From Treponema sp. (GTDB lineage Bacteria > Spirochaetota > Spirochaetia > Treponematales > Breznakiellaceae), in NCBI GenBank assembly GCA_009788065.1, contig WQSF01000002.1, positions 1 through 64,000 of the forward strand: 64,000 nt of DNA. The letters run 5' to 3'. The first letter of the stretch is position 1. The number at the start of each line of letters is the position of its first letter. The notes under the pieces were generated by a model. The model had not been told where the DNA came from, did not search any database, and was given only the letters and a program-made list of their open reading frames with translations. Positions 52,801 to 61,500 of this stretch are shown here, piece after piece. The position numbers and the translations under genes were made by a program.

Positions 52801-53378
52801 TGCATATCTTCGTATGAGATTTCCTCAACTTTTTGAAGCTCGTGGCTGGTGCGGAAACCGTCAAAGAAATGCAGGAACGGAACTCTTGAACGTAAAGTTG
52901 CCGCATGGGCGATAAGCGCAAGGTCCATAACTTCCTGAACATTGTTGGAAGCCAGCATAGCCCAGCCGGTCTGACGGCAAGCCATTACGTCCTGATGATC
53001 GCCGAAAATCGAAAGGCTCGATGTAGCCAGAGCGCGCGCCGATATATGGAAAACCGTAGATGTAAGTTCACCCGCGATTTTATACATATTGGGAATCATA
53101 AGGAGCAAACCCTGAGAAGCGGTAAATGTAACGGACATCGCGCCTGTAGTAAGCGCTCCGTGTACTGCCGCCGCCGCGCCTGCTTCGGACTGCAATTCTA
53201 CAACATCAGGGATGGAACCCCAGATGTTCTTGCGCCCATGCGCTGAAAACTCGTCGGAGAGTTCGCCCATCGGGCTGGAAGGGGTAATCGGATAAATCGC
53301 GATTACTTCGCTTAGCGCGTGGGCAACATGCGCCGCCGCGTTATTACCGTCAATCATTACAATGCTTTTTTCTGCCAT
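49824..53378 (-). CDS. nifJ: Pyruvate:ferredoxin (flavodoxin) oxidoreductase
   Basis: The 1184-residue single-chain enzyme has all domains of the homodimeric type: N-terminal pyruvate/TPP domain (AIYPITPSSPMGELSDEF, TFTASQGLLLMIPNMYKIAGE), the gamma part (HLRFGKDKIRRPYLI), two 4Fe-4S sites (CTQCGICTVVCPHAC and CEDCYECGVCFTACPMC), and the TPP-binding C-terminal part (GACGGCGETPYIKL, GDGWAYDIGFGGLDHV, NTGGQMSKSTP). It converts pyruvate to acetyl-CoA, CO2 and reduced ferredoxin, the core of anaerobic fermentation. AGAGGA precedes the ATG. It is monocistronic. Confidence 0.97.
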   Translation of the reverse strand: MAEKSIVMIDGNNAAAHVAHALSEVIAIYPITPSSPMGELSDEFSAHGRKNIWGSIPDVVELQSEAGAAAAVHGALTTGAMSVTFTASQGLLLMIPNMYKIAGELTSTVFHISARALATSSLSIFGDHQDVMACRQTGWAMLASNNVQEVMDLALIAHAATLRSRVPFLHFFDGFRTSHELQKVEEISYEDMHQMIDDELVAEHRRRGLTPENPTIRGTAQNPDTYFQGREGVNKYYEKVAGIVQAEMDKFAKVIGRQYHIFDYYGAKDAEKVIIIMGSGADVVEETVDYLNGKGEKTGMVKVRLFRPFDAKLFVKALPANVKAIAVMDRTKEPGCLGEPLYEDVRTAIAEMQDSGDFKATPVILGGRYGLGSKEFTPSMAKAVYDNLSGKKISNFIVGIKDDVLGKSLEYDHNFFIPEEGMNEALFYGLGADGTVGANKNSIKIISEARPELNAQAYFSYDSKKSGGFTVSHLRFGKDKIRRPYLINSADFLACHKFSYIEMYDMLSKLKEGGTFLLNSPYKAADVWKELPNEIQKKIIEKKLKFFVIDGAHIARSTGMGNRINTVMQAAYFKISGVLQEAEAVKLMKEHIQHSYGKKGADVVEKNYKTVDAALGAVEEVKYPSSTEGNHKMKAPFATAKDPWIKEVLGTVSFQNGDSLPVSKLPEDGTFPTATTQYEKRSVAERVPIWNPDVCTQCGICTVVCPHACIRMKNLSADQVAKAPKGFLTTEVKPKAVEGKKAALVIACEDCYECGVCFTACPMCKGDGSPSALTYKSYSDDPEFHVEQAAVWDYFLSLPETPADGELSNPKALAYKRPLFEFSGACGGCGETPYIKLMSQLFGDRALIANATGCSSIYGGNLPTTPYCINAEGRGPAWSNSLFEDTAEFALGFRLTSDKLAVHAREMGEKAKGEGIAAAIIDKLLSNKQEDEASINEQRKNVDELKAALKKDNKPTAKMLLSLADHFIKRSVWGFGGDGWAYDIGFGGLDHVLASGKNVNLLCMDTEVYSNTGGQMSKSTPVGAIAKFAAAGKENTKKDLGMIAMSYGYVYVAKISLGANMAQVIKAFREAESYDGPSLIIAYSHCINHGIDMSKGLEQGKAAVTSGLWPLYRYDPRLKDQGKNPFQLDSKEATTAIEDFMYKEVRFKSLKAADPARADMLLAKAKKQAERIYKEYKYLADRPF

Positions 53379-53469
53379 AATTTTCCTCTATTTTATGGGA
53401 TTTTAGATTATTGAAGAATTTTATCATGGTAATGTGTATAACACAAGAGTGAAAAAGAGCGGTATACGG

Positions 53470-53853
53470 CTACTCTGTCTGAGTTTCCAGTATTTTATCG
53501 ATTCTGGTAAGCAAATCTACTGGTTCGTAAGGTTTTGTGATAAGATCGGCGGCGCCGATTCTGGACGCATAGAGTTTTTCTCTTACCCCGTCCAGAGACG
53601 TTAAGAACGCTATAGGGACACTCCGCAGGAGGCTGATACCCTTAATTTTATTATAAGTTTCCCAGCCGTCCATTTCCGGCATCAAAATATCTAAAAGAAT
53701 CACCTGAGGGACAAGACCTTTGGATAGAAGGGTTAACGCTTCTTTTCCGGATTTTGCGGTAATGACGTTGAACTTCTCTTTTAAAATATTCTCCGCTATA
53801 ACAAGATGAACTTCGCTGTCATCTACTAAAAGGATCTTTTTAGCGTTATCCAT
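53470..53853 (-). CDS. Single-domain response regulator
   Basis: The 127-residue protein is a receiver only: ILLVDDSEVHLVIAENIL, phosphorylated Asp in VILLDILMPEMDGWE, conserved Thr/Ser in IAFLTS and Lys in DLITKPYEP. Its sequence is close to the receiver of the HD-GYP protein at 47.9 kb. No output domain is present, so it acts by protein contact. The ATG at 53853 follows GGAGGAGGGAG at a good distance, which rules out the first ATG of the ORF-track frame. Its kinase is not adjacent. Confidence 0.85.
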   Translation of the reverse strand: MDNAKKILLVDDSEVHLVIAENILKEKFNVITAKSGKEALTLLSKGLVPQVILLDILMPEMDGWETYNKIKGISLLRSVPIAFLTSLDGVREKLYASRIGAADLITKPYEPVDLLTRIDKILETQTE

Positions 53854-53979
53854 ATTGAATCTCCCTCCTCCCATCGCAGAGCCCTGTTAAAATATAAACA
53901 GTATCTGTTAACAATATAACATAGCTATAATGAAAAGGCAAAGGATTTAAATACACTATCCATAAACGTCAAAAGCAGG

Positions 53980-53985
53980 TATTAT
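53980..53985 (+). promoter_or_regulatory. -10 box of FKBP operon, leaderless type
   Basis: TATTAT is six bases before the ATG at 53992. A second box (TATAAT at 53988-53993) overlaps the start codon and could not drive the same start. No ribosome binding site is seen, and the -35 region is poor. Confidence 0.4.
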
Positions 53986-53991
53986 GTTATA

Positions 53992-54702
53992 ATGAAATAT
54001 CGAAATTTACTTACTTTTGCGGCATTAGCCGCAGCGGTTATAACCGCGATTGTTTTTACCGGCTGTAAAGGCGGCTCAGGAACTTCCGGCGAAGGAGTTA
54101 ATTTTAACAATGACGCGTCCTACGCCCTTGGATTAAATATCGGCTCCGGTTTAAGAGACGGACTGGCGGCTGACGGCGTTTCACCTAATATTAACGAGCT
54201 GTTAAAGGGCATGAAAGACGGCCTTACCGGTAAAACTCCGCGTTTCGACTTAATGGAAGCCAGGAATATTGTCGAATCCACTTTTGACGCGGTAATGGCA
54301 GAGAAGGGCGCGAAGGTTCTGGAAGAGGGAAACGCTTTCCTCGCGGAGAATGCCGGAAAACCGGGCATTTCCATTACGCCAAGCGGACTGCAGTATGAAG
54401 TGTTAGTTGAAGGAACAGGGCAAAGACCGTCAGAAGAAAATGTGGTTAAGGTGCACTACGAGGGAAGATTGATCGACGGTTCGCTTTTTGACAATTCATA
54501 CGAATATCAGGAACCTGTAACATTCCCGCTTAACGGCGTTATCCCCGGATGGACAGAAGGTTTACAGTTAATGCCTGTCGGCAGTAAATACAAATTTTAT
54601 ATTCCTTCAGAATTAGGTTACGGCGCTTACGGCGCGGGCGCTTCTGTACCTCCCAATGCTGTATTAATTTTTACAGTTGAACTGCTCGAAATAGTAGAAT
54701 AA
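53992..54702 (+). CDS. FKBP-type peptidyl-prolyl isomerase, lipoprotein
   Basis: The 236-residue protein has a lipoprotein signal ending in FTGC-KGG. An N-terminal dimerisation region with SYALGLNIGSGLRDGL and RNIVESTF follows, as in FkpA/Mip proteins, and a C-terminal FKBP domain with SGLQYEVLVEGTGQRP, VKVHYEGRLIDGSLFDNSY, GVIPGWTEGLQLMPVGSKYK and ELGYGAYGAGASVPPNAVLIF. It folds exported proteins by proline isomerisation. A second FKBP gene follows after 18 bases and is closely related. Confidence 0.92.
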   Translation: MKYRNLLTFAALAAAVITAIVFTGCKGGSGTSGEGVNFNNDASYALGLNIGSGLRDGLAADGVSPNINELLKGMKDGLTGKTPRFDLMEARNIVESTFDAVMAEKGAKVLEEGNAFLAENAGKPGISITPSGLQYEVLVEGTGQRPSEENVVKVHYEGRLIDGSLFDNSYEYQEPVTFPLNGVIPGWTEGLQLMPVGSKYKFYIPSELGYGAYGAGASVPPNAVLIFTVELLEIVE

Positions 54703-54720
54703 TAAATATTGGAGAGAAAG

Positions 54721-55422
54721 ATGAAAAAAGCAATCGTATTTTTATGTCTGTTTTTTGCGGTCCTTGCATTGCACGCAAAGGCAATCCAGGAAGATTACAG
54801 AAACGCTGAAGACATGGCCCGCGTAAGTTACGCGTTCGGCATGGCAATCGGCATGAACTTTGACATGGGATCGATGGGTATCGATTTTGACTACACTGCG
54901 TTTTCCAGCGGATTAAAAGCTGTTGTTGAAGGCAAAGAAACCATGTTCAGCGAAGAAGAGGCAAGAGAAATAATTCAAGCCGCTCTTCAAAACGCGTTTG
55001 AAAAAGAAGCCGCGGTAAATCAAAAAGCGGAAGAGGAATTTTTATTCCTGAACAGCCAGAAATCCAATATTAAAGTTACAGCCAGCGGTCTTCAGTATGA
55101 AGTAATAGAAGAAAAAATCGGCGACAAACCTACAATAGATTCTGTGGTAAGAGTTAACTATACCGGGACATTTATCGACAACAAACCTTTTGACAGCTCC
55201 AAAGAAGAAGGCGGCGCGTATATTCCGCTGGAAATGGTTATCCCCGGATGGTCGGAAGGTTTAATGCTGATGAGCCCGGGTTCGATATACCGTTTCTACA
55301 TTCCGTCAAATCTTGCGTACGGCAAAGACGGTATTCAAGGGATTATTCCGCCTTACGCTACTTTAATTTTCTCTGTTGAACTGCTCGGAATAATCGAAAA
55401 CGAAAACGATGAAGACGAATAA
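54721..55422 (+). CDS. FKBP-type peptidyl-prolyl isomerase, second copy
   Basis: The 233-residue protein has a signal peptide (MKKAIVFLCLFFAVLALHAKA), the same FkpA-type helical N-terminal region (VSYAFGMAIGMNFDMGS) and FKBP domain (SGLQYEVIEEKIGDKP, VRVNYTGTFIDNKPFDSSK, MVIPGWSEGLMLMSPGSIYR, PPYATLIFSVELL). It lacks the lipid-attachment cysteine of its neighbour, so it is periplasmic. The two appear to come from a tandem duplication. The ATG at 54721 is preferred over TTG 54709 because GGAG precedes it by about seven bases. Confidence 0.9.
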   Translation: MKKAIVFLCLFFAVLALHAKAIQEDYRNAEDMARVSYAFGMAIGMNFDMGSMGIDFDYTAFSSGLKAVVEGKETMFSEEEAREIIQAALQNAFEKEAAVNQKAEEEFLFLNSQKSNIKVTASGLQYEVIEEKIGDKPTIDSVVRVNYTGTFIDNKPFDSSKEEGGAYIPLEMVIPGWSEGLMLMSPGSIYRFYIPSNLAYGKDGIQGIIPPYATLIFSVELLGIIENENDEDE

Positions 55423-55424
55423 AG

Positions 55425-57257
55425 TCAGACAGGTATCTTTATTCTAAATACTGATCCTTCGCCGATGCGGCTTTCCGCTTCGGCGTTTCCGTTGTGAAGC
55501 AGAGCGATGTGCCGTACGATACTCAGTCCGAGACCGGTGCCGCCTGCTTCTCTGCTCCTCGCCTTGTCCACGCGGTAAAATCTTTCGAATATTCGTTCAA
55601 GATGTTCAGACGGAATTCCTATCCCCTTGTCGCGCACTTCAAAAATAAGCATATCATTTGTTAAGACCGTGCTAACCCAAAGTTTTGATTTAACAGGCGA
55701 GTATTTAATGCCGTTATCTATTAAATTGATCAATGCCTGAATAATAAATGAACCGTGCAGTTTTGCTTTAATATTATCCTGACAGCTTGGAATAATGTCG
55801 ATTTGTTTTTTTTTCGCCTGATGCTCAACAGAAGAAACAGCTTCGTCTATAAGCGGCGCAACAAACTGTTCTTCCATATCAAATGTTTTACTGTCATCGT
55901 TTTCCAGACTTGCAAGAATTAAAAGATCGTTTGTCAGATTTTCCATGATGCCGGCATTCTTGTAAATTATATCGATAAAATGAGCGTATTTAGCTGACTT
56001 ACCCTTGCTATCAGAAACAGAATCTAAAAGCGTTTCCGAAAAACCTTTTATAACCTGAATAGGAGTGCGAAGTTCATGCGACACATTCGCGACAAAATCC
56101 TTGCGTACCCTTTCAAGTTTGACAAGACGTGAAATATCCTGCAGTACAAGAACCGCGCCGCCCGGCGCAAGCGGAGAAGCGTGAACCAATAACACCTGCC
56201 CGGCAACAGCGCGTTTCTCCGCGAGAGCAGACATACCCTTATGAAATGTTAATTCCGTTTCAAACGGCTCGCCTGAGTTGATCGCTTTTTTCGCGATTTC
56301 CATCAGCTCTGTAGAACGAGTCGCCTCAAGCAAAGTCATCGCGTTTCCGGCGGAAGCGGTTTTTATATCACAGTCTCCAAGATTAAAAAGTTCTCTGGCT
56401 TTAGGATTTACAAGATGGAGTTTTAACGAGCTGTCCATCGCGAAAACCGCTTCCGACATTCCGTTAAGAATCGCTTCAAGGCGGCTGCCTTCTGACTTTG
56501 CGTTTTCAAAACGGATGTTAAGCTCTTCTGTCATTGCGCGCATTGCTCTTTCAAGGCTTAAAAATTCAGGCGCGACAGGCTCCTCAGCCTCAGTTCCCGA
56601 TATAAGCGGCGCAGCTCTCGCAGAGAAACGCACTCCAACCTTGGCAATGCTAACAAGTCTTTCAAGAGATGCGGACAGGGATCGCGAGTACATGATGACT
56701 GCCCAAAAAGCGACAGCGATAAAAAGAGATATAAAAATAATAAATGGAACAATAATGGAAGAAACACGCATTCCAAATCCGGGAATAGAAAACGAAAGTC
56801 TGAAAACGCCGATAACATTATGCTCGTCGTCAAAAACAGGAAGCGCGTGATAAATACGTCTCATCCCCGTGCTGATTGAATCCCGCCTTGAACCTGCCTC
56901 TCTTCCTTCAAGCGCGGCAGATACCTCTTTACGATCGATGTGATTTACAAGTCCTTCCGTTACATGAGAATCCCATAAAACATAACCGGAAGTATTAATT
57001 AAAGTAAGGCGGTGAGCCTCGTCAATATCTACAGGAAAAGAAATCTGTACGGAATGATCGCCGTCATGCGATAAAAACACATCGTCTATTTCATCGCCTA
57101 TTACAGTCATCAACGATCTTGCAGTGTTTCCAAGACTTGTCATGTTTATTTCGTAATAAAGCGAATCCATAAATATCATAACCGATATTACAAACACTGC
57201 CGAGAAAGCCAGGACAGCCAAGCCCAGTGTCAGCAGGCTATTTTTAAATATTGTCAT
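55425..57257 (-). CDS. phoR: Phosphate-regulon sensor histidine kinase
   Basis: The 610-residue kinase has membrane helices near 8-30 and 168-190 around an extracytoplasmic sensor, a HAMP-like linker, a PAS domain with ILNGMSEAVFAMDSSLKLHLVNP, HisKA with FVANVSHELRTPIQVI, and an ATPase domain with NLIDNGIKYSP, RDKGIGIP and GGTGLGLSIVRHIA. It is the last gene of the pst-pho operon, 12 bases after phoB, with AAGGGG before the start. It ends two bases from the FKBP gene, tail to tail. Most family members act with PstSCAB and PhoU. Confidence 0.9.
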   Translation of the reverse strand: MTIFKNSLLTLGLAVLAFSAVFVISVMIFMDSLYYEINMTSLGNTARSLMTVIGDEIDDVFLSHDGDHSVQISFPVDIDEAHRLTLINTSGYVLWDSHVTEGLVNHIDRKEVSAALEGREAGSRRDSISTGMRRIYHALPVFDDEHNVIGVFRLSFSIPGFGMRVSSIIVPFIIFISLFIAVAFWAVIMYSRSLSASLERLVSIAKVGVRFSARAAPLISGTEAEEPVAPEFLSLERAMRAMTEELNIRFENAKSEGSRLEAILNGMSEAVFAMDSSLKLHLVNPKARELFNLGDCDIKTASAGNAMTLLEATRSTELMEIAKKAINSGEPFETELTFHKGMSALAEKRAVAGQVLLVHASPLAPGGAVLVLQDISRLVKLERVRKDFVANVSHELRTPIQVIKGFSETLLDSVSDSKGKSAKYAHFIDIIYKNAGIMENLTNDLLILASLENDDSKTFDMEEQFVAPLIDEAVSSVEHQAKKKQIDIIPSCQDNIKAKLHGSFIIQALINLIDNGIKYSPVKSKLWVSTVLTNDMLIFEVRDKGIGIPSEHLERIFERFYRVDKARSREAGGTGLGLSIVRHIALLHNGNAEAESRIGEGSVFRIKIPV

Positions 57258-57269
57258 TATGCAGCCCCT

Positions 57270-57965
57270 TTATTCATTAGAAATTCTGAAGCGGTAACCA
57301 ACACCCCGGATTGTTTCGATCATGTCTCCGGCTTTGCCGAGTTTTTTTCGTAAACCAAGAATTTGAACATCGACAGAACGATCTGTTACAGGATAATCAT
57401 GTCCGTGGATCGCGGCGATTATCTGGTTACGTGAAAATACAATTTCGGGATTGGAGAGAAAATGTTTTAAAAGAGCAAACTCCGTTGCAAAAAGATCAAG
57501 CCGGGTTTCGCCGCAAAAGGCGGCATGGCGGGCGGCGTCCAGTTTTATTTCGCCTTGCCGCCACGCGGTAACTGAAGCATCTATATTATCTTCCTGACGG
57601 CGTAACGCAACCCGGATTCTCGCCACCAAAACTTTGGGACTGTACGGTTTTACAACATAATCATCCGCGCCAAGTTCAAGCCCCGTAATAATATCGGACT
57701 CTTCGCCTTTTGCGGTTGTCATTATCACGGGAATATTTTTACATTGATCAATTTCTTTTAATTTTTTAAGAACTTTTAAACCGTCCATCTCGGGAAGCAT
57801 TATATCAAGCAAAATGCAATTAACTTTTTTAGAATTTAATATTTTAAGTCCTTCTTCACCTGTCTGTGCCTGAAGGAGGTTCCAGCCTTCTTTCGATAAT
57901 GAAAGAGAAAGCAATTCTTGAATATCGGGATCATCTTCGATAATCAATATAACCGCTTTACTCAT
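57270..57965 (-). CDS. phoB: Phosphate-regulon response regulator
   Basis: The 231-residue OmpR-family regulator has a receiver (ILIIEDDPDIQELLSLSL; CILLDIMLPEMDGLKV; VVKPYSPKVLVARI) and a winged helix with ATEFALLKHFLSNPEIVFSRNQII and DRSVDVQILGLRKKLGKAGDMIETIRGVGYRF. It would bind direct repeats such as those upstream of pstS. It overlaps the end of phoU by eight bases and its ribosome binding site GAGGA lies inside phoU. Confidence 0.93.
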   Translation of the reverse strand: MSKAVILIIEDDPDIQELLSLSLSKEGWNLLQAQTGEEGLKILNSKKVNCILLDIMLPEMDGLKVLKKLKEIDQCKNIPVIMTTAKGEESDIITGLELGADDYVVKPYSPKVLVARIRVALRRQEDNIDASVTAWRQGEIKLDAARHAAFCGETRLDLFATEFALLKHFLSNPEIVFSRNQIIAAIHGHDYPVTDRSVDVQILGLRKKLGKAGDMIETIRGVGYRFRISNE

Positions 57966-58623
57966 TCAATTCCTCGTGTACGCCTTCAATCATGTATATA
58001 ACAGCTTCACAAATATTAGTGATATGATCGCCAAGACGTTCAAGCTGGTTCGACGTATGCAGTATTTGAAGAGCGCTTTTTACAAGATCGGGATTTTTTT
58101 TCATCACTTTTAAAATATTCTCTGTTAACGCCTTGTGTTCATCGTCAATCTGACGGTCCATTGCCGCGGCTTCCCGCGCCGCCTGCGAATCCTGCGCCAT
58201 AAAGGCGGAAATCGCGGTGCGTATCATCACCTGCCCTGTTACTGCCATTTTCTCCAAATGTTCCTGCGCGCTGAAAGGAGAATCTTTCCCCTTTGAAAGT
58301 TTTCTCGCGGCGCGCGCCAAATGTACCGCATGATCGCCAATCCTTTCGATATTGCTTGTAAGTTTAAAGATTGTTACAATCTCGCGAAGATCGCGCGCGA
58401 CGGGCTGTTGTGTGGCGATTATCATCGCCGCGTCATCTTCGATTCTTATTTGGAGAGCATCTACATCAGCGTCATCGGTGCGCACTTCCCGCGCAAGTTC
58501 CGGGTCGCGTGTTTTTAACGCGGTAAGCGCCTTGCCCAGGTTTTCTTCTACCCTGGTCGCCATCGCTAAAATATCCTGACGCATCCTGCTCAATTCTTCA
58601 GAAAAAAAGTTTCGTGTATTCAT
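57958..58623 (-). CDS. phoU: Phosphate transport system regulator PhoU
   Basis: The 221-residue all-helical protein has two PhoU repeats with metal-binding acidic motifs (EVRTDDADVDALQIRIEDDA; TSNIERIGDHAVHLARAA; SNQLERLGDHITNICEAVIYM). It links PstB to PhoR and stops phosphate-regulon expression when phosphate is plentiful. The ATG at 58623 follows a GGGGGGAG ribosome binding site and does not overlap pstB, so it is chosen over the track start. Confidence 0.94.
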   Translation of the reverse strand: MNTRNFFSEELSRMRQDILAMATRVEENLGKALTALKTRDPELAREVRTDDADVDALQIRIEDDAAMIIATQQPVARDLREIVTIFKLTSNIERIGDHAVHLARAARKLSKGKDSPFSAQEHLEKMAVTGQVMIRTAISAFMAQDSQAAREAAAMDRQIDDEHKALTENILKVMKKNPDLVKSALQILHTSNQLERLGDHITNICEAVIYMIEGVHEELNE

Positions 58624-58636
58624 GCTCCCCCCATCC

Positions 58637-59392
58637 TTAACCAAATCTTCCGGAAATATAATCTTCTGTCCTCTTGTCGCGAGGCTTTGTAAAAACTTCC
58701 CTTGTATTATTATACTCTATTATCTCGCCAAGCAGGAAGAACGCTGTCCTGTTACTGACACGCGACGCCTGATGCATGGCATGAGTCACAAGAATTATGC
58801 TGAATTCTTTTTTTAACTCTCCGATTAATTCCTCGATACGCCCTGTCGCGATTGGATCAAGAGCGCTTGTCGGCTCGTCCATTAAAATTATTTCAGGCTT
58901 CATTGCGATACTTCTTGCAATGCAAAGACGCTGCTGCTGTCCGCCTGAAAGCGCCTGCGCCGGTTTTTTCAGTCTGTCCTTTACCTCATTCCAAAGCGCC
59001 GCTTTTTTTAATGATATTTCCACAATGTCAGCAAGAACGCGCTTATCCTTAATGCCCTGCATACGTTGTCCGTAAGCGACATTGTCAAATACCGTCATGT
59101 TAAACGGATTCGGTTTTTGAAACACCATACCCACGCGGCTGCGGAGTTCCGTAACATCCATCGAGCCGTAAATATTCTCGCCGTCAAGCAAAACCTCTCC
59201 TGTTATGCGGCATGACGGAATAAGATCGTTCATGCGGTTCAATATCCTGATAAACGTTGATTTCCCGCATCCCGACGGTCCGATAAGCGCCGCGACATCG
59301 CCTCTGTTAATGGCAAAGTTAATATTTTTTAACGCTTGAAAATCGCCGTAAAAGAGATCGAGATTTTTTACATCAATTTTATTATTATCCAT
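58637..59392 (-). CDS. pstB: Phosphate ABC transporter ATP-binding protein
   Basis: The 251-residue ATPase has Walker [22 protein letters not shown], the last part being a PstB signature, the Q-loop [11 protein letters not shown] (also PstB-specific), signature [10 protein letters not shown], Walker [13 protein letters not shown] and switch His in LVTHAMHQA. It energises PstCA. Its ATG overlaps the pstA stop as TAATG. Confidence 0.97.
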   Translation of the reverse strand: MDNNKIDVKNLDLFYGDFQALKNINFAINRGDVAALIGPSGCGKSTFIRILNRMNDLIPSCRITGEVLLDGENIYGSMDVTELRSRVGMVFQKPNPFNMTVFDNVAYGQRMQGIKDKRVLADIVEISLKKAALWNEVKDRLKKPAQALSGGQQQRLCIARSIAMKPEIILMDEPTSALDPIATGRIEELIGELKKEFSIILVTHAMHQASRVSNRTAFFLLGEIIEYNNTREVFTKPRDKRTEDYISGRFG

Positions 59393-60237
59393 TATGCGTC
59401 TCCAAGTTTTTTTCTGAAGTTAGCTGTCAGGATTTTAGTCGCGGTGTTGATGACTACAACTAAAATTACTAACACGGAAGCCGTGGCGAAAGCGATGCCA
59501 AAATCTTCCGGGCGCACCGCTTCGTTTGTAAGATAGTAAAGGTGGATTGTTAACGTTCTCCCTGATTCAAAAATGGTTCGCGGCATATTTTTTGTTAAAC
59601 CTACAGTCAGCAGAACAGGCGCTGACTCGCCTACAACGCGCCCGATTGCAAGAATGACAGACGTTAAAATGCCCGGGAGCGCAGACGGTAAAACAACATG
59701 AATGGTTGTTTGAAACTTTGTCGCGCCAAGAGCGAGGGAACCTTCGCGGAATGAATCGGGAATCGATTTTAAAGATTCTTCCGTTGTGCGAATAATTACA
59801 GGCAGTATCATTATGCTCAAAGTAAGAGAACCCGCTATAATAGATTGTCCAAAATTTAAAAAACGGCAGAAAACAAGAAGCCCGAAAAGTCCGTAAATAA
59901 TCGACGGAATCCCGGCAAGCGTTTCAATCGCAAGCCGTAAAATCCTTATAAACGACGAGTTACCCGAATATTCATTTAAAAAAATAGCGGTAGCAAGTCC
60001 GACAGGAAGCGACACAGCAATCGAAACAAGAACTACATAAAGAGTTGTAACAATCATCGGCAGAATACCGGTTTCCGCGTTGGTAAGAAATGACCAATTC
60101 AAATACCCTGCCTGCGATTTAAAAATATAAATAATAATGAACGCCAGCGCGGCAATAATGCCTGTCATCGTAACAGCCATAACGCCATATAAAAAAGAAT
60201 CTAAAATTTTCCTCTTACTTAACATAAAATTCGCCAT
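59392..60237 (-). CDS. pstA: Phosphate ABC transporter permease PstA
   Basis: The 281-residue protein has six membrane helices and the permease loop [39 protein letters not shown] is a shared PstA/PstC motif. The start at 60237 has GGAG immediately before it, rather close; an internal ATG at 60225 would have it 12 bases away, so the exact start is uncertain. It sits between pstC (52 bases) and pstB (overlap). Confidence 0.94.
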   Translation of the reverse strand: MANFMLSKRKILDSFLYGVMAVTMTGIIAALAFIIIYIFKSQAGYLNWSFLTNAETGILPMIVTTLYVVLVSIAVSLPVGLATAIFLNEYSGNSSFIRILRLAIETLAGIPSIIYGLFGLLVFCRFLNFGQSIIAGSLTLSIMILPVIIRTTEESLKSIPDSFREGSLALGATKFQTTIHVVLPSALPGILTSVILAIGRVVGESAPVLLTVGLTKNMPRTIFESGRTLTIHLYYLTNEAVRPEDFGIAFATASVLVILVVVINTATKILTANFRKKLGDA

Positions 60238-60289
60238 CTCCGCACACTTAAAAAATATTCCTCGCTAATCTACGGTTCCTGTTTCCCAA

Positions 60290-61483
60290 TCATAATTCCT
60301 GGGCGTACATTCTTCTTCGATACCACAAAATCACGCTATTCAAAATTAAAATAATCGAAAACAGCGTAACCCCAATCGAAAACAGCATCTCGCTGTGCCT
60401 GCCGGACGCATAACCCATTTCCATGGCAATCGTCGATGTTAATGTACGAACACTCGCCAAAGGATTAATCGTAAGCTGAGGAGAGTTACCCGCAACAAGA
60501 ATTACCGCCATGGTTTCTCCAACAGCGCGTGAAATACCGAGAATCACTCCGGCGATTACCCCCGAATTTGCGTGAGGCAGAACTACTTTCCACGCAGTCT
60601 GCATCCTGCTCGCTCCAAGCGAAAGACTCGCTTCTCTCACCGAGAGCGGAACCGCGCGCAAGGAAGTTTCCGCGATTGTGATAACAGTCGGCAGTATCAT
60701 CAGCGCTAAAACAATTATGGCGGAAAGAAGCGTATTACCCGATGGAATGTTAAAAACAGTTCTAATAAACGGGACAATCACCATAAGCCCGAAAAATCCG
60801 TATACTACGGATGGAATTCCGGCAAGCAATTCAATTCCCGCCCGGATACCGGAAGCGGCTTTGGGTTTTAGAAACTCCGCCATAAAAAGCGCGCATAACA
60901 GCGCGATTGGAACTCCCAAAAGAATGGCACCGAGACTTGCGAGGAGAGTTCCGGCTATCATCGGGAAAATGCCGAATACTTTATCTCTGCTTGGCCGCCA
61001 TTCAAGACCGCTCAAAAATTTTCCAAAATTGTAAGGCGGTTCTGGAAGAATAACATGTATCCGTTTTTGCAGCGCGGCAATCGCCGACGGCCAGCTAACA
61101 GTGTAAACATAAGCCTCTGGATATGTAATTTCAACTTCGTTGTTGTGCGTAAATGAGAGGCATTTTTCCGCATCTTTTTCTTTGGTATCAATTTTAATTT
61201 CGAAAATATTAATAACATCTCCAACAGGAAAACTTATATTAATAATTTCTGTATTTTTTGGAATATCTATAAAAGTGTTATGATTTTTATAAAGAACACC
61301 GTTAACTGTAATTTCATCTATTCTTTGAGCAACCAAACGTATGCCCGAAGCGGTGGAAGTAAAAAACGGCGCTGAACCTTGAGCGAAAACAAAAAGCAAA
61401 ATAGCCCCCAGCGCCAGTACGGAAAAGAGGGCTACAATACTTACCAGATGTTTAAAAAAAACATCAGAAAATTTACGGTTCAT
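60290..61483 (-). CDS. pstC: Phosphate ABC transporter permease PstC
   Basis: The 397-residue protein has a first helix near 17-36, then an unusually long extracytoplasmic segment (about 37-170), then five helices with LLAGIPSVVYGFFGLMVIVP, the EAA loop REASLSLGASRMQTAWKVVLPHANSG and ILGISRAVGETMAVILVAG. Ordinary PstC proteins are about 80-90 residues shorter; the difference lies in the first loop. It is 17 bases downstream of pstS and has only a weak ribosome binding site. Confidence 0.94.
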   Translation of the reverse strand: MNRKFSDVFFKHLVSIVALFSVLALGAILLFVFAQGSAPFFTSTASGIRLVAQRIDEITVNGVLYKNHNTFIDIPKNTEIINISFPVGDVINIFEIKIDTKEKDAEKCLSFTHNNEVEITYPEAYVYTVSWPSAIAALQKRIHVILPEPPYNFGKFLSGLEWRPSRDKVFGIFPMIAGTLLASLGAILLGVPIALLCALFMAEFLKPKAASGIRAGIELLAGIPSVVYGFFGLMVIVPFIRTVFNIPSGNTLLSAIIVLALMILPTVITIAETSLRAVPLSVREASLSLGASRMQTAWKVVLPHANSGVIAGVILGISRAVGETMAVILVAGNSPQLTINPLASVRTLTSTIAMEMGYASGRHSEMLFSIGVTLFSIILILNSVILWYRRRMYAQEL

Positions 61484-61500
61484 GGGCAGCAGTTACCGGA

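Noticed and set aside
56278-56850. 190-residue plus-strand frame
   Set aside because: It lies antisense to phoR, with Ser/Arg-rich shadow composition.
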